NCBI RefSeq assembly: GCF_000515415.1
Contig: NZ_KI911783.1
Location: 7,489,831 to 7,553,830 of the forward strand
DNA length: 64,000 nt
Reading direction: 5' to 3'
DNA from: Bradyrhizobium sp. WSM1417
GTDB lineage: Bacteria; Pseudomonadota; Alphaproteobacteria; Rhizobiales; Xanthobacteraceae
Shown here: piece after piece, positions 38,043 through 47,238 of the stretch
How the letters are laid out: the number at the start of each line of letters is the position of its first letter
Numbering within the stretch: the first letter of the stretch is position 1
Notes under the pieces: model-generated
Told to the model about the DNA's origin: nothing
Seen by the model: the letters and a program-made list of their open reading frames with translations, nothing else
Database searches by the model: none
Position numbers and translations under genes: made by a program

Positions 38043-38299
38043 ATACCGCCACTCTCACCAACATTGCCATTGGCGCGCTCAAACTGACACTTGTCCTGTC
38101 GATGCCCACAGTCCTCGTCGCTACGGGCGTCGGGCTGATCGTCAGTGTTATGCAAGCTCTGACCCAAGTTCAGGAGCAGACACTCTCTTTCGCCGTGAAG
38201 CTGATATGCGTGAGCCTGATGCTGGCCGCCACCGCGAATTGGTTTGGTGAGCTTAGCCGGTATACGGTGAACATCTTCGACCAGATCGCCGGGATGTAA
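38039..38299 (+). CDS. sctS: T3SS export gate protein SctS (RhcS/HrcS)
   Basis: 86 residues with two membrane helices, FliQ-like: LTLVLSMPTVLVATGVGLIV and the QALTQVQEQTLSFAVKLI loop that is nearly invariant in the family. Translation is coupled to sctR through a 4-base overlap. Confidence 0.97.
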   Translation: MNTATLTNIAIGALKLTLVLSMPTVLVATGVGLIVSVMQALTQVQEQTLSFAVKLICVSLMLAATANWFGELSRYTVNIFDQIAGM

Positions 38300-38400
38300 G
38301 TCTGGGGCCCAACGGACTTGCTAAATTTGCCTCTCTTCGCCGGGCGGCACGCAACAAGAACGACCCCACCAGCTGGGCAAGCGCTAGAGTAGTCCATTCC

Positions 38401-39189
38401 ATGTCACCACTTGATCCAGCTCACCTGCGTACTTTCCTTGTTGTCCTGCCGCTTGCGATGGCACGGGTGACAGGGATGGTGCTTGTCATGCCCTTTCTGG
38501 GACGCGGTATGGTGACGGCGCCGGCGCGCAACGGCGTGATCATGGCATTGGCGCTCCCGGCAATGGGGTTTGCTTGGACAACGAGGCCTGCGGATCTCGA
38601 CATCACACGTCTGATGCCGATCCTGGGCCTGGGGCTCAAGGAACTCTTGCTCGGGTGCCTCCTGGGCATGCCAGTTGCCGCGACTATGTGGGGTGTGGAA
38701 AGCGCGGGCACGTTCATTGACCATCAGAGGGGAGCCACGATGACAAGCCTCTTGAGCCCGGGAAACCTCAATCTGGACTCGCCGCTTGGGACCTTCCTAG
38801 CTCAGCTTTACGCTACATGGCTGTTCGTCAGCGGCGGCTTTTCCAAACTATTAGAAGCGCTCTATCGCTCCCATGAAATCTGGCCGCTGTGGAGCTTTCA
38901 CCCTGCATTTGGTCCGGCCTTCGTCACCGGTATGTTAGATCTTGCAGACCTCGTGATGCTGCTGACATTGCTTCTCGCCGGTCCAGCCATTGTTGCGATG
39001 TTTCTCAGCGAATTCGGCTTGGCACTGGTCAGCCGGTTCGCGCCGCAACTGGAGGTCTTCTTTCTCGCTATGTCGGTCAAGAGCGCAGTTGCCCTTCTGC
39101 TGCTGATTCTATCGCTCACGATTGTTTTGGCCAATGCCGACAAGCATATGCCGTCGCCTGTCGCGATCGTCAATCGCGTCGCCAGGTGA
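38401..39189 (+). CDS. sctT: T3SS export gate protein SctT (RhcT/HrcT)
   Basis: 262 residues, FliR-like, with about six membrane segments. Typical stretches are LGLGLKELLLGCLLGMPVAA, VESAGTFIDHQRGATMTSLL and FLSEFGLALVSRFAPQLEVF. SctT caps the SctR/SctS helical assembly. About 100 bases without a gene separate it from sctS. Confidence 0.96.
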   Translation: MSPLDPAHLRTFLVVLPLAMARVTGMVLVMPFLGRGMVTAPARNGVIMALALPAMGFAWTTRPADLDITRLMPILGLGLKELLLGCLLGMPVAATMWGVESAGTFIDHQRGATMTSLLSPGNLNLDSPLGTFLAQLYATWLFVSGGFSKLLEALYRSHEIWPLWSFHPAFGPAFVTGMLDLADLVMLLTLLLAGPAIVAMFLSEFGLALVSRFAPQLEVFFLAMSVKSAVALLLLILSLTIVLANADKHMPSPVAIVNRVAR

Positions 39190-39194
39190 CTGTC

Positions 39195-40253
39195 GTGACC
39201 GGCAGAAAGACCGAAAAGCCGACCCCCAGGAGGCTGCGGGGCTTGCGCAAGAAGGGACAGGTTCCGCACAGTAAGGAAGTCGTGTCGGCGGCGGTGACCC
39301 TTGGGTTCTTCGCGCTGTTCTTCGCCTCTTTGCCTGGCCTAGTAGACCGACTTAAGGCAACGATCCTGTTGCCCGTATCGTTTCTTGAAGAGGACTTCCT
39401 AATTGTCAGCCGACAGCTACTCGAGTTTTATTTCGGTGAAGTACAAAGTATGGTCGCACCTTTCCTCGGCATCGTCCTAGTCATTGGCGTGGGCGCTAAC
39501 CTGCTGCAGAACGGGGCGATTTTCTCCCCCGAGGCTGTCACGCCATCGCTGAAAAAGCTGAACCCCGGTGAGAATGTCAGAAGGATAGTCTCGCTGCAGA
39601 ATCTCGTCGATCTGGGTAAGGCGATCGTGAAGGTGCTGATACTCAGCCTCGTCATAATGCTTGTGCTGCGCCAAGGTGTGCATGCGCTTGTGTGGACGCC
39701 GAGCTGTGGCATATCATGCCTAAGTGCCGTGACGGGTAACCTGCTGCTCGGGATCGCTAGTTATGTGGGGGCGAGCTATCTTGTGCTGGCAATTGCGGAT
39801 TTTGCGTTCCAGCGATGGCAGTTCACGAACAAGAATTTGATGTCGCTGGACGAAGTCAAACGAGAAGCTAAGGAAAATGAGGGCGACCCTCTGATCAAAG
39901 ACCGACGCAGGCGCCTCCATTCGCAATTGTTAGCCAGGGACGCGATTGAGCAGTCGCGTAGAGCGACCGTGTTGATCACCAATCCCACACATATTGCAGT
40001 GGCGATCTACTACGATCGGCAGCGCACCCCCCTGCCCATGATCGATGCCATAGGTACCGATCTCTTGGCGCAGCAAATGATTGATGCCGCGGCCGCTGCG
40101 GGGGTGCCGGTGATGCGAAACATTCCGCTGGCGCGCGCGCTCCTGAAGGACGGCCTGGTGGATGAGTATATTCCATCGCACCTGATTGTACCTCTCGCGA
40201 CGGTTCTGCGGGCGCTCGGAAAACTGGCGGCTGAGACCGGTTATCGGTCCTGA
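39195..40253 (+). CDS. sctU: T3SS autoprotease/switch protein SctU (RhcU/HrcU)
   Basis: About 352 residues from a GTG at 39195, with AGGTGA five bases upstream (overlapping the sctT stop); the open frame extends back inside sctT. The N-terminus GRKTEKPTPRRLRGLRKKGQ is characteristic of FlhB/SctU proteins. Four membrane segments follow, then the cytoplasmic domain with the self-cleaving NPTH motif (ITNPTHIAVAIYYDRQRTPL). Cleavage after Asn allows substrate switching with SctP. Last gene of the export operon. Confidence 0.95.
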   Translation: MTGRKTEKPTPRRLRGLRKKGQVPHSKEVVSAAVTLGFFALFFASLPGLVDRLKATILLPVSFLEEDFLIVSRQLLEFYFGEVQSMVAPFLGIVLVIGVGANLLQNGAIFSPEAVTPSLKKLNPGENVRRIVSLQNLVDLGKAIVKVLILSLVIMLVLRQGVHALVWTPSCGISCLSAVTGNLLLGIASYVGASYLVLAIADFAFQRWQFTNKNLMSLDEVKREAKENEGDPLIKDRRRRLHSQLLARDAIEQSRRATVLITNPTHIAVAIYYDRQRTPLPMIDAIGTDLLAQQMIDAAAAAGVPVMRNIPLARALLKDGLVDEYIPSHLIVPLATVLRALGKLAAETGYRS

Positions 40254-40843
40254 CTTCAGCTTGGTTCTCGCAGTTTTGAACAGCCCGCCGCCGGTGCGAC
40301 GGATCTGCCGTTCTTGTAGCAGCCATAGGCAAGAGATATTGCTTCATAATGAACATCTATTTGTTCTCGAGATAATGCGCGTCTATCTTCATGTACGTGG
40401 GAGAGGAAATGGGCGCTGCCCAATGCGACGGTCCCATCGGGCTCGAGATCTTGCCGCCAAGATGCATGTCGACGCGAGTGGCCTCTCTTGGAGATCCGTT
40501 CGTCCCCTACTTATCAGCCTAAGGCGGAATAATCGATGCTCTTCGCGGTCGCTTGGACATTTATTGGCCATAGCACTAGCTGTGATGGTGACGGTACCGA
40601 GATGCTTGCGGAAGCATGGCGTTGGGGTTTATCGCGCGACGAAACGACTTCAGTTTGCCTAGTAGATAGTATTCGACGAGGTGACGCTGCGCGGAGAGAT
40701 GTTTGTCGAGTGGGTACTTCGGCAACCGAATAGCGATCTTGAGAATAGCGGCTTGCGCGCCTTTGTCGGCGGCAGCCCGGATGATGATGGCTGTGGAGCA
40801 CTAGGAAGAACTCATCCATTTGCCGCTTTGTAGGAGGTGAATC
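40254..40843. other. Intergenic upstream of the F-box/repeat effector
   Basis: About 590 bases with only shadow frames. It should hold the effector's promoter. No tts box could be identified with confidence and no sctU terminator with a T-run is visible. Confidence 0.35.
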
Positions 40844-42844
40844 ATGAGGGGTATTGACGAACGCGGCAAGGCGCCGATGGTGGGATATGAGACCAACGAA
40901 GCCAATGGCGCGGACGATTCTCCCACTGGGCCGGCGATTAATCTCGAAGGAAGCGGCCCGTCCCGTTCTGTCGTGGAGCAGACACGCTCTAACCCTCAAG
41001 GATCGAATGCTGCTGCGCTGCCTATCGAAGGGCACGGCCCTCATCTGACGATGGACGTACTCGGTGTAATTGCTGAGCAGCTCAGCCCGATCGATCCGTT
41101 GATGACGTCGAAGACAAGTCGCCGACTGCGTGATGCCGCCCAGCTATCTGCGGAGCTTCACGAAACGCGTCAGAACCTGACCAGAGGGCGGCAGGAGCAC
41201 CTCGTCGCACTCGCCGAAGGGCTTAACGACCCCGAGCATCGCGTCTCCGTCATAGAGTACCTCGGGGAACGCATGGGAGAGCTTGCGCCAACGCTCCAAG
41301 GACGTCTCGTTGCCCTCGCCGAGGGGCTTAAAGCCCCCGAGCATCGCGTCTCGGCCGTGTGGGGCCTCGGAGCGCACGTGGCAAGGCTTTCGCCCGCGCT
41401 CCAAACGCGCCTCTTCATCCTTGCCGAGGGGCTCGACGACCCCGAGCATCGCGTCTCCGTCATCGGGGCCCTCGGAGCGCGCGCAGGACAGCTTACGCAC
41501 GCGCAGCAGGAGCGCCTTGTTACCCTCGCCGAGGGGCTTGACGACCCCGAGCATCGCGTCTCCGTCATCGAGGGCCTCAGGGAACGCATCGGAGACTTTG
41601 CGCCTACGCTGCAAGAGCGCCTCGTTGTCCTCGCCGAGGGCCTTAGCGACCCCGAGCATCGCGTCTCGGCCGTGTGGGACATCGGAGCGGGTGCGGCAAG
41701 GTTTTCGCCCGCCCTCCAAGAGCGCCTCGTCGTCGTCGCCGAGCAGCTTAACGACCCCGAGCATCGCGCTCAAACTATGATGGGTATTGGAGCGCATGTG
41801 GGAGAGTTTGCGCCCACGCTCCAGGAGCGCCTCATCGTCCTCACCGAGGGACTTGACGACCCCGAGCATCGCGCCCAAGCCTTGGAGGGCCTCACGGGCG
41901 TCGGAGAGCTGGCGCCCGCGCTCCAGGAGCGCCTCATCACTCTCGCCGAAGGACTTCACGACTCCGCGCATAGGGCCTCTGCGGTGGAGGGCCTCGGAGT
42001 GCGCGTGGCAGACTTGGCGCCCGCACTCCAAAGGCGCCTCATCGCTCTCGCCGAAGGGCTAAACGAATCCAGCCATCGTGCTCAAGCCTTGGAGAGCCTT
42101 GGAGTGCGCGTAGGAGGGGTTTCACCCCCGCTGCAAGAGCGCCTCGTTACACTCACCGAGCAGCTTGACGAGCCCGAGGATCGTGTCTTGGCCCTACGAA
42201 GCCTCGGAGTGGGTGTGGAAGGGCTTGCGCCCGCGCTCCAGGGGCGCCTGCTCACCCTCGCGGAGCGGCTTAACGAGCCCGAGCATCGCGTCTCGGCACT
42301 ATGGGCTCTTGGAATGCATGTGGGAGGGCTTTCGCCCTCCTTCCAGCTGCGCCTCGTTGCCCTCGCTGAGCGGCTGGCTCAGCCCGAGGATCGCATCTCG
42401 GCGCTATGGGCCCTAAGGGCGCATGTAGGCCGGCTAGCGGTCCCGGTCCAGGAGCGCCTCGTCGGCCTTGCCGAGGTGTTCAACAGTCCCGGGCATCGTG
42501 TCGTGGCCTTGCAAGGCCTCGGAGAGGGCCTGGCGGAGTTTGCGCCCGAGCTGCAGAAGCGCCTCGTCACCCTTACCGAGGGGCTGGACGACCCTGCGCA
42601 TCGTGTTTCGGCTTTGCAGAGCCTCGGGGGAAACCTGGTACGGGTTGCTCCCGCAGTTCAGGAGCGCCTTGTTGCCCTGGCGGAGGGATTTAACGATCCT
42701 GAGCATCGGGTCTCGGCGCTGCGACATCTCGAGGCAGGCATGGGAGGACTCCCGCGCGACCTCCAGCGGCGCCTAGCTGCCATTGCCGAAGGCTTTGCCC
42801 AGCCTAGCTATGAGGCTCAAGCCTCGACGCCACTGTGGCCGTAG
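40844..42844 (+). CDS. Putative effector with F-box-like motif and 35-residue HEAT-like repeats
   Basis: 666 residues from an ATG at 40844 with a near-perfect ribosome binding site (GGAGGTGA, three bases before the ATG). Residues 1-65 are polar and disordered, as in effector signals. Residues about 68-100 (LTMDVLGVIAEQLSPIDPLM, then TSKTSRRLRDAAQ) fit an F-box: hydrophobic helix, a Pro turn, and a K-SR-LRD helix. From residue 118 there are 15 repeats and a partial sixteenth of 35 residues, consensus ERLVTLAEGLDDPEHRVSAL plus a LG-hV--LAPALQ half, probably a helical solenoid. F-box proteins recruit hosts' SCF ubiquitin ligases; GALA/RipG effectors do this with leucine-rich repeats. Host-SCF use here is inferred. 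Confidence 0.78.
   Translation: MRGIDERGKAPMVGYETNEANGADDSPTGPAINLEGSGPSRSVVEQTRSNPQGSNAAALPIEGHGPHLTMDVLGVIAEQLSPIDPLMTSKTSRRLRDAAQLSAELHETRQNLTRGRQEHLVALAEGLNDPEHRVSVIEYLGERMGELAPTLQGRLVALAEGLKAPEHRVSAVWGLGAHVARLSPALQTRLFILAEGLDDPEHRVSVIGALGARAGQLTHAQQERLVTLAEGLDDPEHRVSVIEGLRERIGDFAPTLQERLVVLAEGLSDPEHRVSAVWDIGAGAARFSPALQERLVVVAEQLNDPEHRAQTMMGIGAHVGEFAPTLQERLIVLTEGLDDPEHRAQALEGLTGVGELAPALQERLITLAEGLHDSAHRASAVEGLGVRVADLAPALQRRLIALAEGLNESSHRAQALESLGVRVGGVSPPLQERLVTLTEQLDEPEDRVLALRSLGVGVEGLAPALQGRLLTLAERLNEPEHRVSALWALGMHVGGLSPSFQLRLVALAERLAQPEDRISALWALRAHVGRLAVPVQERLVGLAEVFNSPGHRVVALQGLGEGLAEFAPELQKRLVTLTEGLDDPAHRVSALQSLGGNLVRVAPAVQERLVALAEGFNDPEHRVSALRHLEAGMGGLPRDLQRRLAAIAEGFAQPSYEAQASTPLWP
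41195..42842 (+). repeat. 15-16 tandem 105-bp (35-aa) repeats
   Basis: The DNA repeats with a 105-bp period throughout the gene; one unit is three bases shorter (LTG-VGEL). The DPEHRVS core is almost fixed in units 1-6 and drifts in units 12-16, so the 5' units look more recently amplified. The same unit occurs in the two pseudogene fragments at 30781-31007 and 34912-35225. Confidence 0.92.
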
Positions 42845-43266
42845 GAGGCGCGACGATCCGATGCGTAGATTCCGCAAACTCCGGTTTGACGATATCGCAA
42901 CAAGACAGCGTGATTTCATTGGGGCGCTGGAGGGCTACAGCGTGAACGAGGCTAAAAATAGCTACCCCTTTGCATGGCGAGCCGCAGGGATTTAGGGATG
43001 CGCTGTGCTTTCCCGGCGCCGCCGATTCGATACCGGCCCCAGGATAAAGAGCCGCCGCTGGTAACGGTCCGGCACGTGCGGCTAGTTATCGCTTTTCTGG
43101 TCGTCCGTGAACAAGGCTCTAAGCGATTGAGCAGGAGTCAGTTTTCCGGTTGCGGCGGCATTTGAGATTGCAGGGATTGGGGGCTTGAGGCCCCCAAACC
43201 TTGCAATTTTGGTTTGTGGATTCCCTTTTGCTGCGGACCATGATTCTGTGTGCATCGGAGGGGCCG
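42845..43266. other. Intergenic, probable IS5-type end, no gene
   Basis: No supported gene. The stretch at 43185-43255 (GGCTTGAGGCCCCCAAACC onward) looks like the terminal region of an IS5-type element leading into the remnant that starts at 43267. Confidence 0.35.
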
Positions 43267-43365
43267 ATGCGACCGAAGAAGCACAGGACGACGGGATCGA
43301 ACGATCTGTTCCGGGCGCGGCTGGACCGTACGCATCCGACGGGGGCCGTCTTGCGTGACGGATGG
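43267..43365 (+). pseudogene. IS5-family transposase N-terminal remnant
   Basis: The frame starts MRPKKHRTTGSNDLFRARLD, the standard N-terminus of IS5-type transposases of rhizobia, and runs out after about 33 residues. The rest of the element is absent. Confidence 0.7.
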
Positions 43366-43414
43366 TAATTCGCGAAGCGTGTGACCTTAAGTCTAGCTTT
43401 AAGGTCATCAGGTG

Positions 43415-43485
43415 ATGCGGGTCGAGGTTTTGGGCGGGCTGGAGCGGCGGCGGCGCTGGTCGCAGGACGACAAGGCACGGATTGT
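43415..43485 (+). pseudogene. IS66-family OrfA N-terminal remnant
   Basis: MRVEVLGGLERRRRWSQDDK followed by ARIV matches the start of IS66 TnpA proteins. It is cut off exactly at the left inverted repeat of the ISL3 element, so that element, or a later rearrangement, truncated it. Confidence 0.7.
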
Positions 43486-45184
43486 CTGTCAATCGGCTTG
43501 CAAATTTGGCTCTGACGCATATTCGATGATCGTGTTTGTTTTTATGGCGCGCCAATCAGCCTAGCCTGAAGGAGATCGAGCTTAGCGCGCCCGTACATCT
43601 GCCGCTTGACCAGCTTGAGCTTGGTGATCTGAGCTTCCACTTGGCCATTGGACCACGGTTGCGTGATAGCCGCGTGCACCGCGCCCTTGTCGTTGGCGAT
43701 CCCATTCGCGAACGAGCCAATGAGGCTCCGCTTGGATTCATCTATCCAAGGTTCGAGCTCGATCTCGGCCCTCTTTCGGATCATCGCGTGGAAGCGGCCA
43801 ACGAGAGCGTTGGCATCGGCCAGCATAGGGACGCTTTGTTCAATAGCGGCAACCGTGACGGTCTCGGCCTTGGTTAGGTGGTCCCGCTTCATCGTCATCA
43901 ACTGCACTATAGTCCGGGCGGCGGGGACCCTCTGCAATTGTTGACGGCTGATGGTCTCGGCGCGTCGCCGTCGCGTGGCCCATTCCGCCACCACGCGCAG
44001 CGATCCCTTAAAGCCTTGCCCTCTCAAACGGCGCCAGAGTTCGGCACCGTTACGACAGCCGCCTGACCACTGCGCGTCCAGGAACGGCAGGTGCCCATCC
44101 AGGGTGCTTTGACGGGTGCGGAAGATATCCGTACCGCCGCCGCGACTAATTTGGCGAACCAGATTGCGACTATGTCCTGTGCGGCGGACGATCTCCTTGA
44201 GCGGCACACCGTCGCTGACAAGAGCCGCGATTGCGGCATGGCTGTCCTGGCGCCGCAGATAACCCTGATAGCGAAGCTTTTCCGCGCAGGTCAGCAGTTT
44301 AAGATCGATCGTCGTCGCCCCGATTGCGGCTCGGATTTTGCTCATCGAACGGCGCACCGCTTCAAGGAAGGCCGCGCTCGCGTTTTCCATCAGATGCCAG
44401 CGGTCGGCGACCTGGATGGCGTTCGGCAGCGCCTTGGCTGCTGCCTCGCCATATCCACCACCGCGATCTCGCGACACAATGTTGATGCCCGGGTGCTTCG
44501 ACAGCCACGCCTGAACGGTCGCCATTTCCCGGTCGGGTAGCAAGGCAACGATCCGCCGACGCTCCAAATCGCACACGATGGTCCCGTACCGACGATTTCT
44601 CCGGAACGCCCAGTCATCAATACCCACAACAAGCAAGGGATCCATCGGCATCGCCGCCCGCCGGCGGACCACCCGCAGCAAGGTATCGTTGCTGACAGGC
44701 AGCATGAGCCGCTTGGCGAAGCTTGCTGCCGGCCGGCCGCCGAGCGCCAACCCCAGGTGATGGACGATGTGTTCGAGCCGTGCCGTCCGACGCCGTCGAA
44801 GCGGAACGACGTCTTCTCCGAACCGCTCCGCGAAGATCCGCCGGCGGCAATGCGGCACCTCGCATGTGAAGCGCCGCGTGAGTAATCGGAGGCGCACCTT
44901 TCTGCCCGCTGATGGCAAATCGGCCACGTGCCGGATGTAGCGGCTATGGACTCGGCGCGATAGTGTCGCGCACAAAGGGCACTGGGCCTCCGCAGCCTCT
45001 GACCGAACAGCCAGAATAACCGAATCCTCTGAATCACTTACGCCATCAAAGACCAAACCACTCGGTACTAGCGATGAAATTCGAAAGCCTGTCCGCATGG
45101 CGCCGATTCTCCGTTGAAGAACCACAGTCGCCGGCGAACTTCATCAGAAATGAGTCAGAGCCAAATTTGCAAGCCGATTGACAG
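43486..45184 (-). mobile_element. Complete ISL3-family element (about 1.7 kb)
   Basis: Near-perfect inverted repeats of about 31 bp bound the element: CTGTCAATCGGCTTGCAAAT and onward through TTGGCTCTGAC at 43486-43516, with the complement at 45154-45184. No 8-bp target duplication is visible, so one flank has probably been rearranged since insertion. It carries a single full-length transposase gene. Confidence 0.85.
43542..45098 (-). CDS. ISL3-family transposase
   Basis: About 518 residues from an ATG at 45098 (a GTG at 45125 is possible). The N-terminal zinc-finger (CPLCATLSRRVHSRY and FTCEVPHCRRRIFAERF), the HTH and the DDE_Tnp_ISL3 core (VVGIDDWAFRRNRRYGTIVC; IVSRDRGGGYGEAA; QVADRWHLMEN) are all present, and the Glu-containing end (WSNGQVEAQITKLKLVKRQM) is intact. 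The frame is unbroken, so the element may still be active. Confidence 0.93.
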   Translation of the reverse strand: MRTGFRISSLVPSGLVFDGVSDSEDSVILAVRSEAAEAQCPLCATLSRRVHSRYIRHVADLPSAGRKVRLRLLTRRFTCEVPHCRRRIFAERFGEDVVPLRRRRTARLEHIVHHLGLALGGRPAASFAKRLMLPVSNDTLLRVVRRRAAMPMDPLLVVGIDDWAFRRNRRYGTIVCDLERRRIVALLPDREMATVQAWLSKHPGINIVSRDRGGGYGEAAAKALPNAIQVADRWHLMENASAAFLEAVRRSMSKIRAAIGATTIDLKLLTCAEKLRYQGYLRRQDSHAAIAALVSDGVPLKEIVRRTGHSRNLVRQISRGGGTDIFRTRQSTLDGHLPFLDAQWSGGCRNGAELWRRLRGQGFKGSLRVVAEWATRRRRAETISRQQLQRVPAARTIVQLMTMKRDHLTKAETVTVAAIEQSVPMLADANALVGRFHAMIRKRAEIELEPWIDESKRSLIGSFANGIANDKGAVHAAITQPWSNGQVEAQITKLKLVKRQMYGRAKLDLLQARLIGAP

Positions 45185-45494
45185 CCATGCCGGCGTAGCG
45201 ACAGAGCGACCCCGAATCGCCCGGTTGAAGAGTGAACTCGGGGCCGCCCCTCCGCCGGCCCGCTGTTGGGGAGTGGACACGGCATCCAAGTGAAGCACCG
45301 GTTTCTGTCCCGAGCAACCGGACAGCGTTTCTGACGGGCTCTAGAGAGTCGCTGAGTGGCATTGCGTGAAGCGAAGGCCACCACCACAGGCGTGCCCGAT
45401 GTGCTTCAACGAGCTGAAGCTCGACAAGGTCGAGCAGCATTGGTCCGGCTCAACCGAAGAGCCATCGCCAAATTTTGGTGACGGCTTGAGCCGG
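45185..45494. other. Short intergenic stretch between two IS elements
   Basis: About 310 bases with IS-derived character but no recognisable frame. It does not match the IS66 remnant on the far side of the ISL3 element, which supports a rearrangement at this junction. Confidence 0.3.
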
Positions 45495-46523
45495 TCAGGC
45501 GGCGGCGGTTGTGGGCTGGCGGTCGGTCGACTTGGCGATGACCTCGATCCCGTCATTGAATGTCACACCGAGAACGAGTTTTGGCAACTGGTTATGACCA
45601 TCGAGACGGCGCCAGGTTCTCTGCGCGCCCTCGACCAGTTTGAAGACCATCGCGAGCGCGGTCTTGTTGGATAGGCAGCCTTTCGATCGAATGGTGCGGT
45701 GGCGCACGGTGGCGAAGGTGCTTTCGATGGGGTTGGTCGTCCGCAAGTGTTTCCAGTGCTCGGCCGGGAAGTCGTAGATAGCCAGCAGCGTGTCCCGATC
45801 CTTGTTCAGGCAGTCTGCCGCCTTTTCGTATTTCAGCGCGTAGCTCCCGATGAAGGCGCCGAACGCCAGCTCGGCGGCGACCTTCGTTTCAGCCATCCAG
45901 ATCTCCTGCAACGCGCGCTTGGCTTTCGGCTGCTGGGTCTTCGGCAACTTGGCGAGCATGTTCGCCGTCTTGTGCACCCAGCAGCGCTGCTCGCGCGTTT
46001 TCGGCCAGACCTCGCCGGCAGCTTTCCAGAAGCCGAACGCTCCATCGGCGATGACGAGCCGCGGAGGCACGGCGAGCCCGCGCCGCTTCAGATCAAGCAG
46101 CAGATCGCGCCAGTCGTACGCGCTCTCGCGGGCACCATTGGTGAAGCCGACCAGTTCCTTACGGCGTTCCGGCGTCGCACCGATCAGCACCAGGATGCAC
46201 TGCTTTTCGTCTTCGAGCCGCGCCTCCAGATGGATGCCATCGGCCCAGATGTAAACGTAGCGACGCCCCTGCCACGCGGCGTGTTCGTCGATCCAACCGT
46301 CCTTCAGCCGACCGATGGCGGATGCCGACAACCCGGCAGCATCCTTGCCGAGCAGCGCCGCCAGCGCCTCCGAGAAGTCGCCGGTGGAGATACCCTTCAG
46401 GTAAAGGATCGGCAGCCGCGTCTCGATCGATTTCGAGCGGCGCATGTAGGGCGGTAGGATCTTCGAGGTGGTGCCGACCGAACGCGGAGAATTGACGCGA
46501 TAAAAGCAAATGCACTCTTTCAC
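45495..46523 (-). pseudogene. IS256-family (Mutator) transposase, 5'-truncated
   Basis: The frame contains most of an IS256 transposase: ILPPYMRRSKSIETRLPILY, YLKGISTGDFSEALAALLG, the catalytic region (VYIWADGIHLEARLEDE; LVIADGAFGFWKAAGEVWP), and the C-terminal LRTTNPIESTFATVRHRT. Family members are about 400 residues or more; here roughly the first 80 are replaced by unrelated sequence upstream of about 46490. The remaining 340 codons are intact. The truncation point faces the tRNA/attachment region. Confidence 0.85.
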
Positions 46524-46697
46524 TCACCGCGATGTAGAAGGATGACCATTACCTCTCCGTGGTGCCAAGACCTTGGCGGAGACCGTGGTCCTCGAGTCGT
46601 CGGAGCGAAGGGGTATCGGCGCTGGCCCATAGCCTACGAATCCAAGCCATAGTAACGACTGCCTTATGCGACCATAGCGGGCCATAGCTGGCATGCT

Positions 46698-46790
46698 CTG
46701 TTTTGTATGCCCCTGCTGTGCCCTCCGTGAAATTCCTTGCACAACAGAGCTGGGGATGTGGAGGGAAGGGTCTGATATCCGTTTCTCTTT
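46698..46790 (+). repeat. Left copy of a diverged direct repeat flanking the attachment site
   Basis: This stretch (TTTGTATGCCCCTGCTGTGC, then GAGGGAAGGGTCTGATATCC) matches 47036-47120 (TTTGTATGCCCCCGTTGTGC, then GGGGAGGTCTGAGACCC) in order and spacing. Both copies are preceded by clustered GCCATAG/CCATAG words. The two copies lie on either side of the tRNA fragment, as if two related elements met there. Confidence 0.55.
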
Positions 46791-46871
46791 TTCAAAAGGG
46801 CGTGTGCCCAGTCGATGTGGGGCACATGCCGAGGGAATGAGAGAACTAACCCCTTGGATAAAAGGGGCTAA

Positions 46872-46916
46872 TGGTGGGCGCACAAGGGATCGAACCTTGG
46901 ACCTCTCCCGTGTGAA
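46872..46916 (-). other. Attachment site: 3' half of tRNA-Val(CAC)
   Basis: On the minus strand the 45 bases read, 5' to 3', anticodon loop TTCACAC (anticodon CAC, Val), 3' anticodon strand GGGAG, variable AGGTC, T arm CAAGG-TTCGATC-CCTTG, acceptor TGCGCCC, A, and CCA. Nothing upstream can pair with GGGAG, so the 5' half of the tRNA is absent. A truncated tRNA 3' end beside an integrase is the footprint left by integration. A stem CCCCTT/AAGGGG follows just beyond the CCA end. tRNA-Val is an established target of Bradyrhizobium islands. Confidence 0.85.
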
Positions 46917-47035
46917 CCACAATCCGTAGACCCGAGCCAACCAAATCCGGCCATAGTTGAAATGTAAAAACCCCTTTAATTAATGTGGGTTGTAGCCCTA
47001 TTCGGCCATATGAGCCCATAGGTGACCTTACTACA

Positions 47036-47183
47036 TTTTGTATGCCCCCGTTGTGCCCGCCGTGGATTTTCCCTCGGGGCACAAAAACGGGGGAGGTCTG
47101 AGACCCGGTTCTGTTTGGGTCTGTGGATCCTCCCCGCGCGGGCACACGGCAAAAGGGGAGGGTCTGAGGCCCAGTTCTGTTCG
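47036..47183 (+). repeat. Right copy of the att-flanking repeat, with an internal duplicate
   Basis: Besides the match to 46698-46790, two copies of GGGGAGGTCTGAGACCCGGT-type sequence occur here at about 47089 and 47155 (the second GGGGAGGGTCTGAGGCCCAG). Repeats between an attachment core and the integrase gene often serve as arm-type integrase binding sites; that use is inferred. Confidence 0.5.
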
Positions 47184-47238
47184 AGGGCTGACCGCCCTTC
47201 TTGCGGGGCACGCTGGGCACAGAGAGAGGGAAGGAATC

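Noticed and set aside
41144..42031. 295-codon minus-strand frame inside the 35-aa-repeat effector
   Set aside because: Periodic antisense shadow of the 105-bp repeats; the sense strand has a strong ribosome binding site and a coherent domain plan.
45699..46457. 252-codon plus-strand frame
   Set aside because: Exact antisense of the IS256 transposase catalytic region.
46872..46916. Functional tRNA-Val gene
   Set aside because: The 5' half, including acceptor 5' strand, D arm and 5' anticodon strand, is absent, so only an attachment-site fragment remains.
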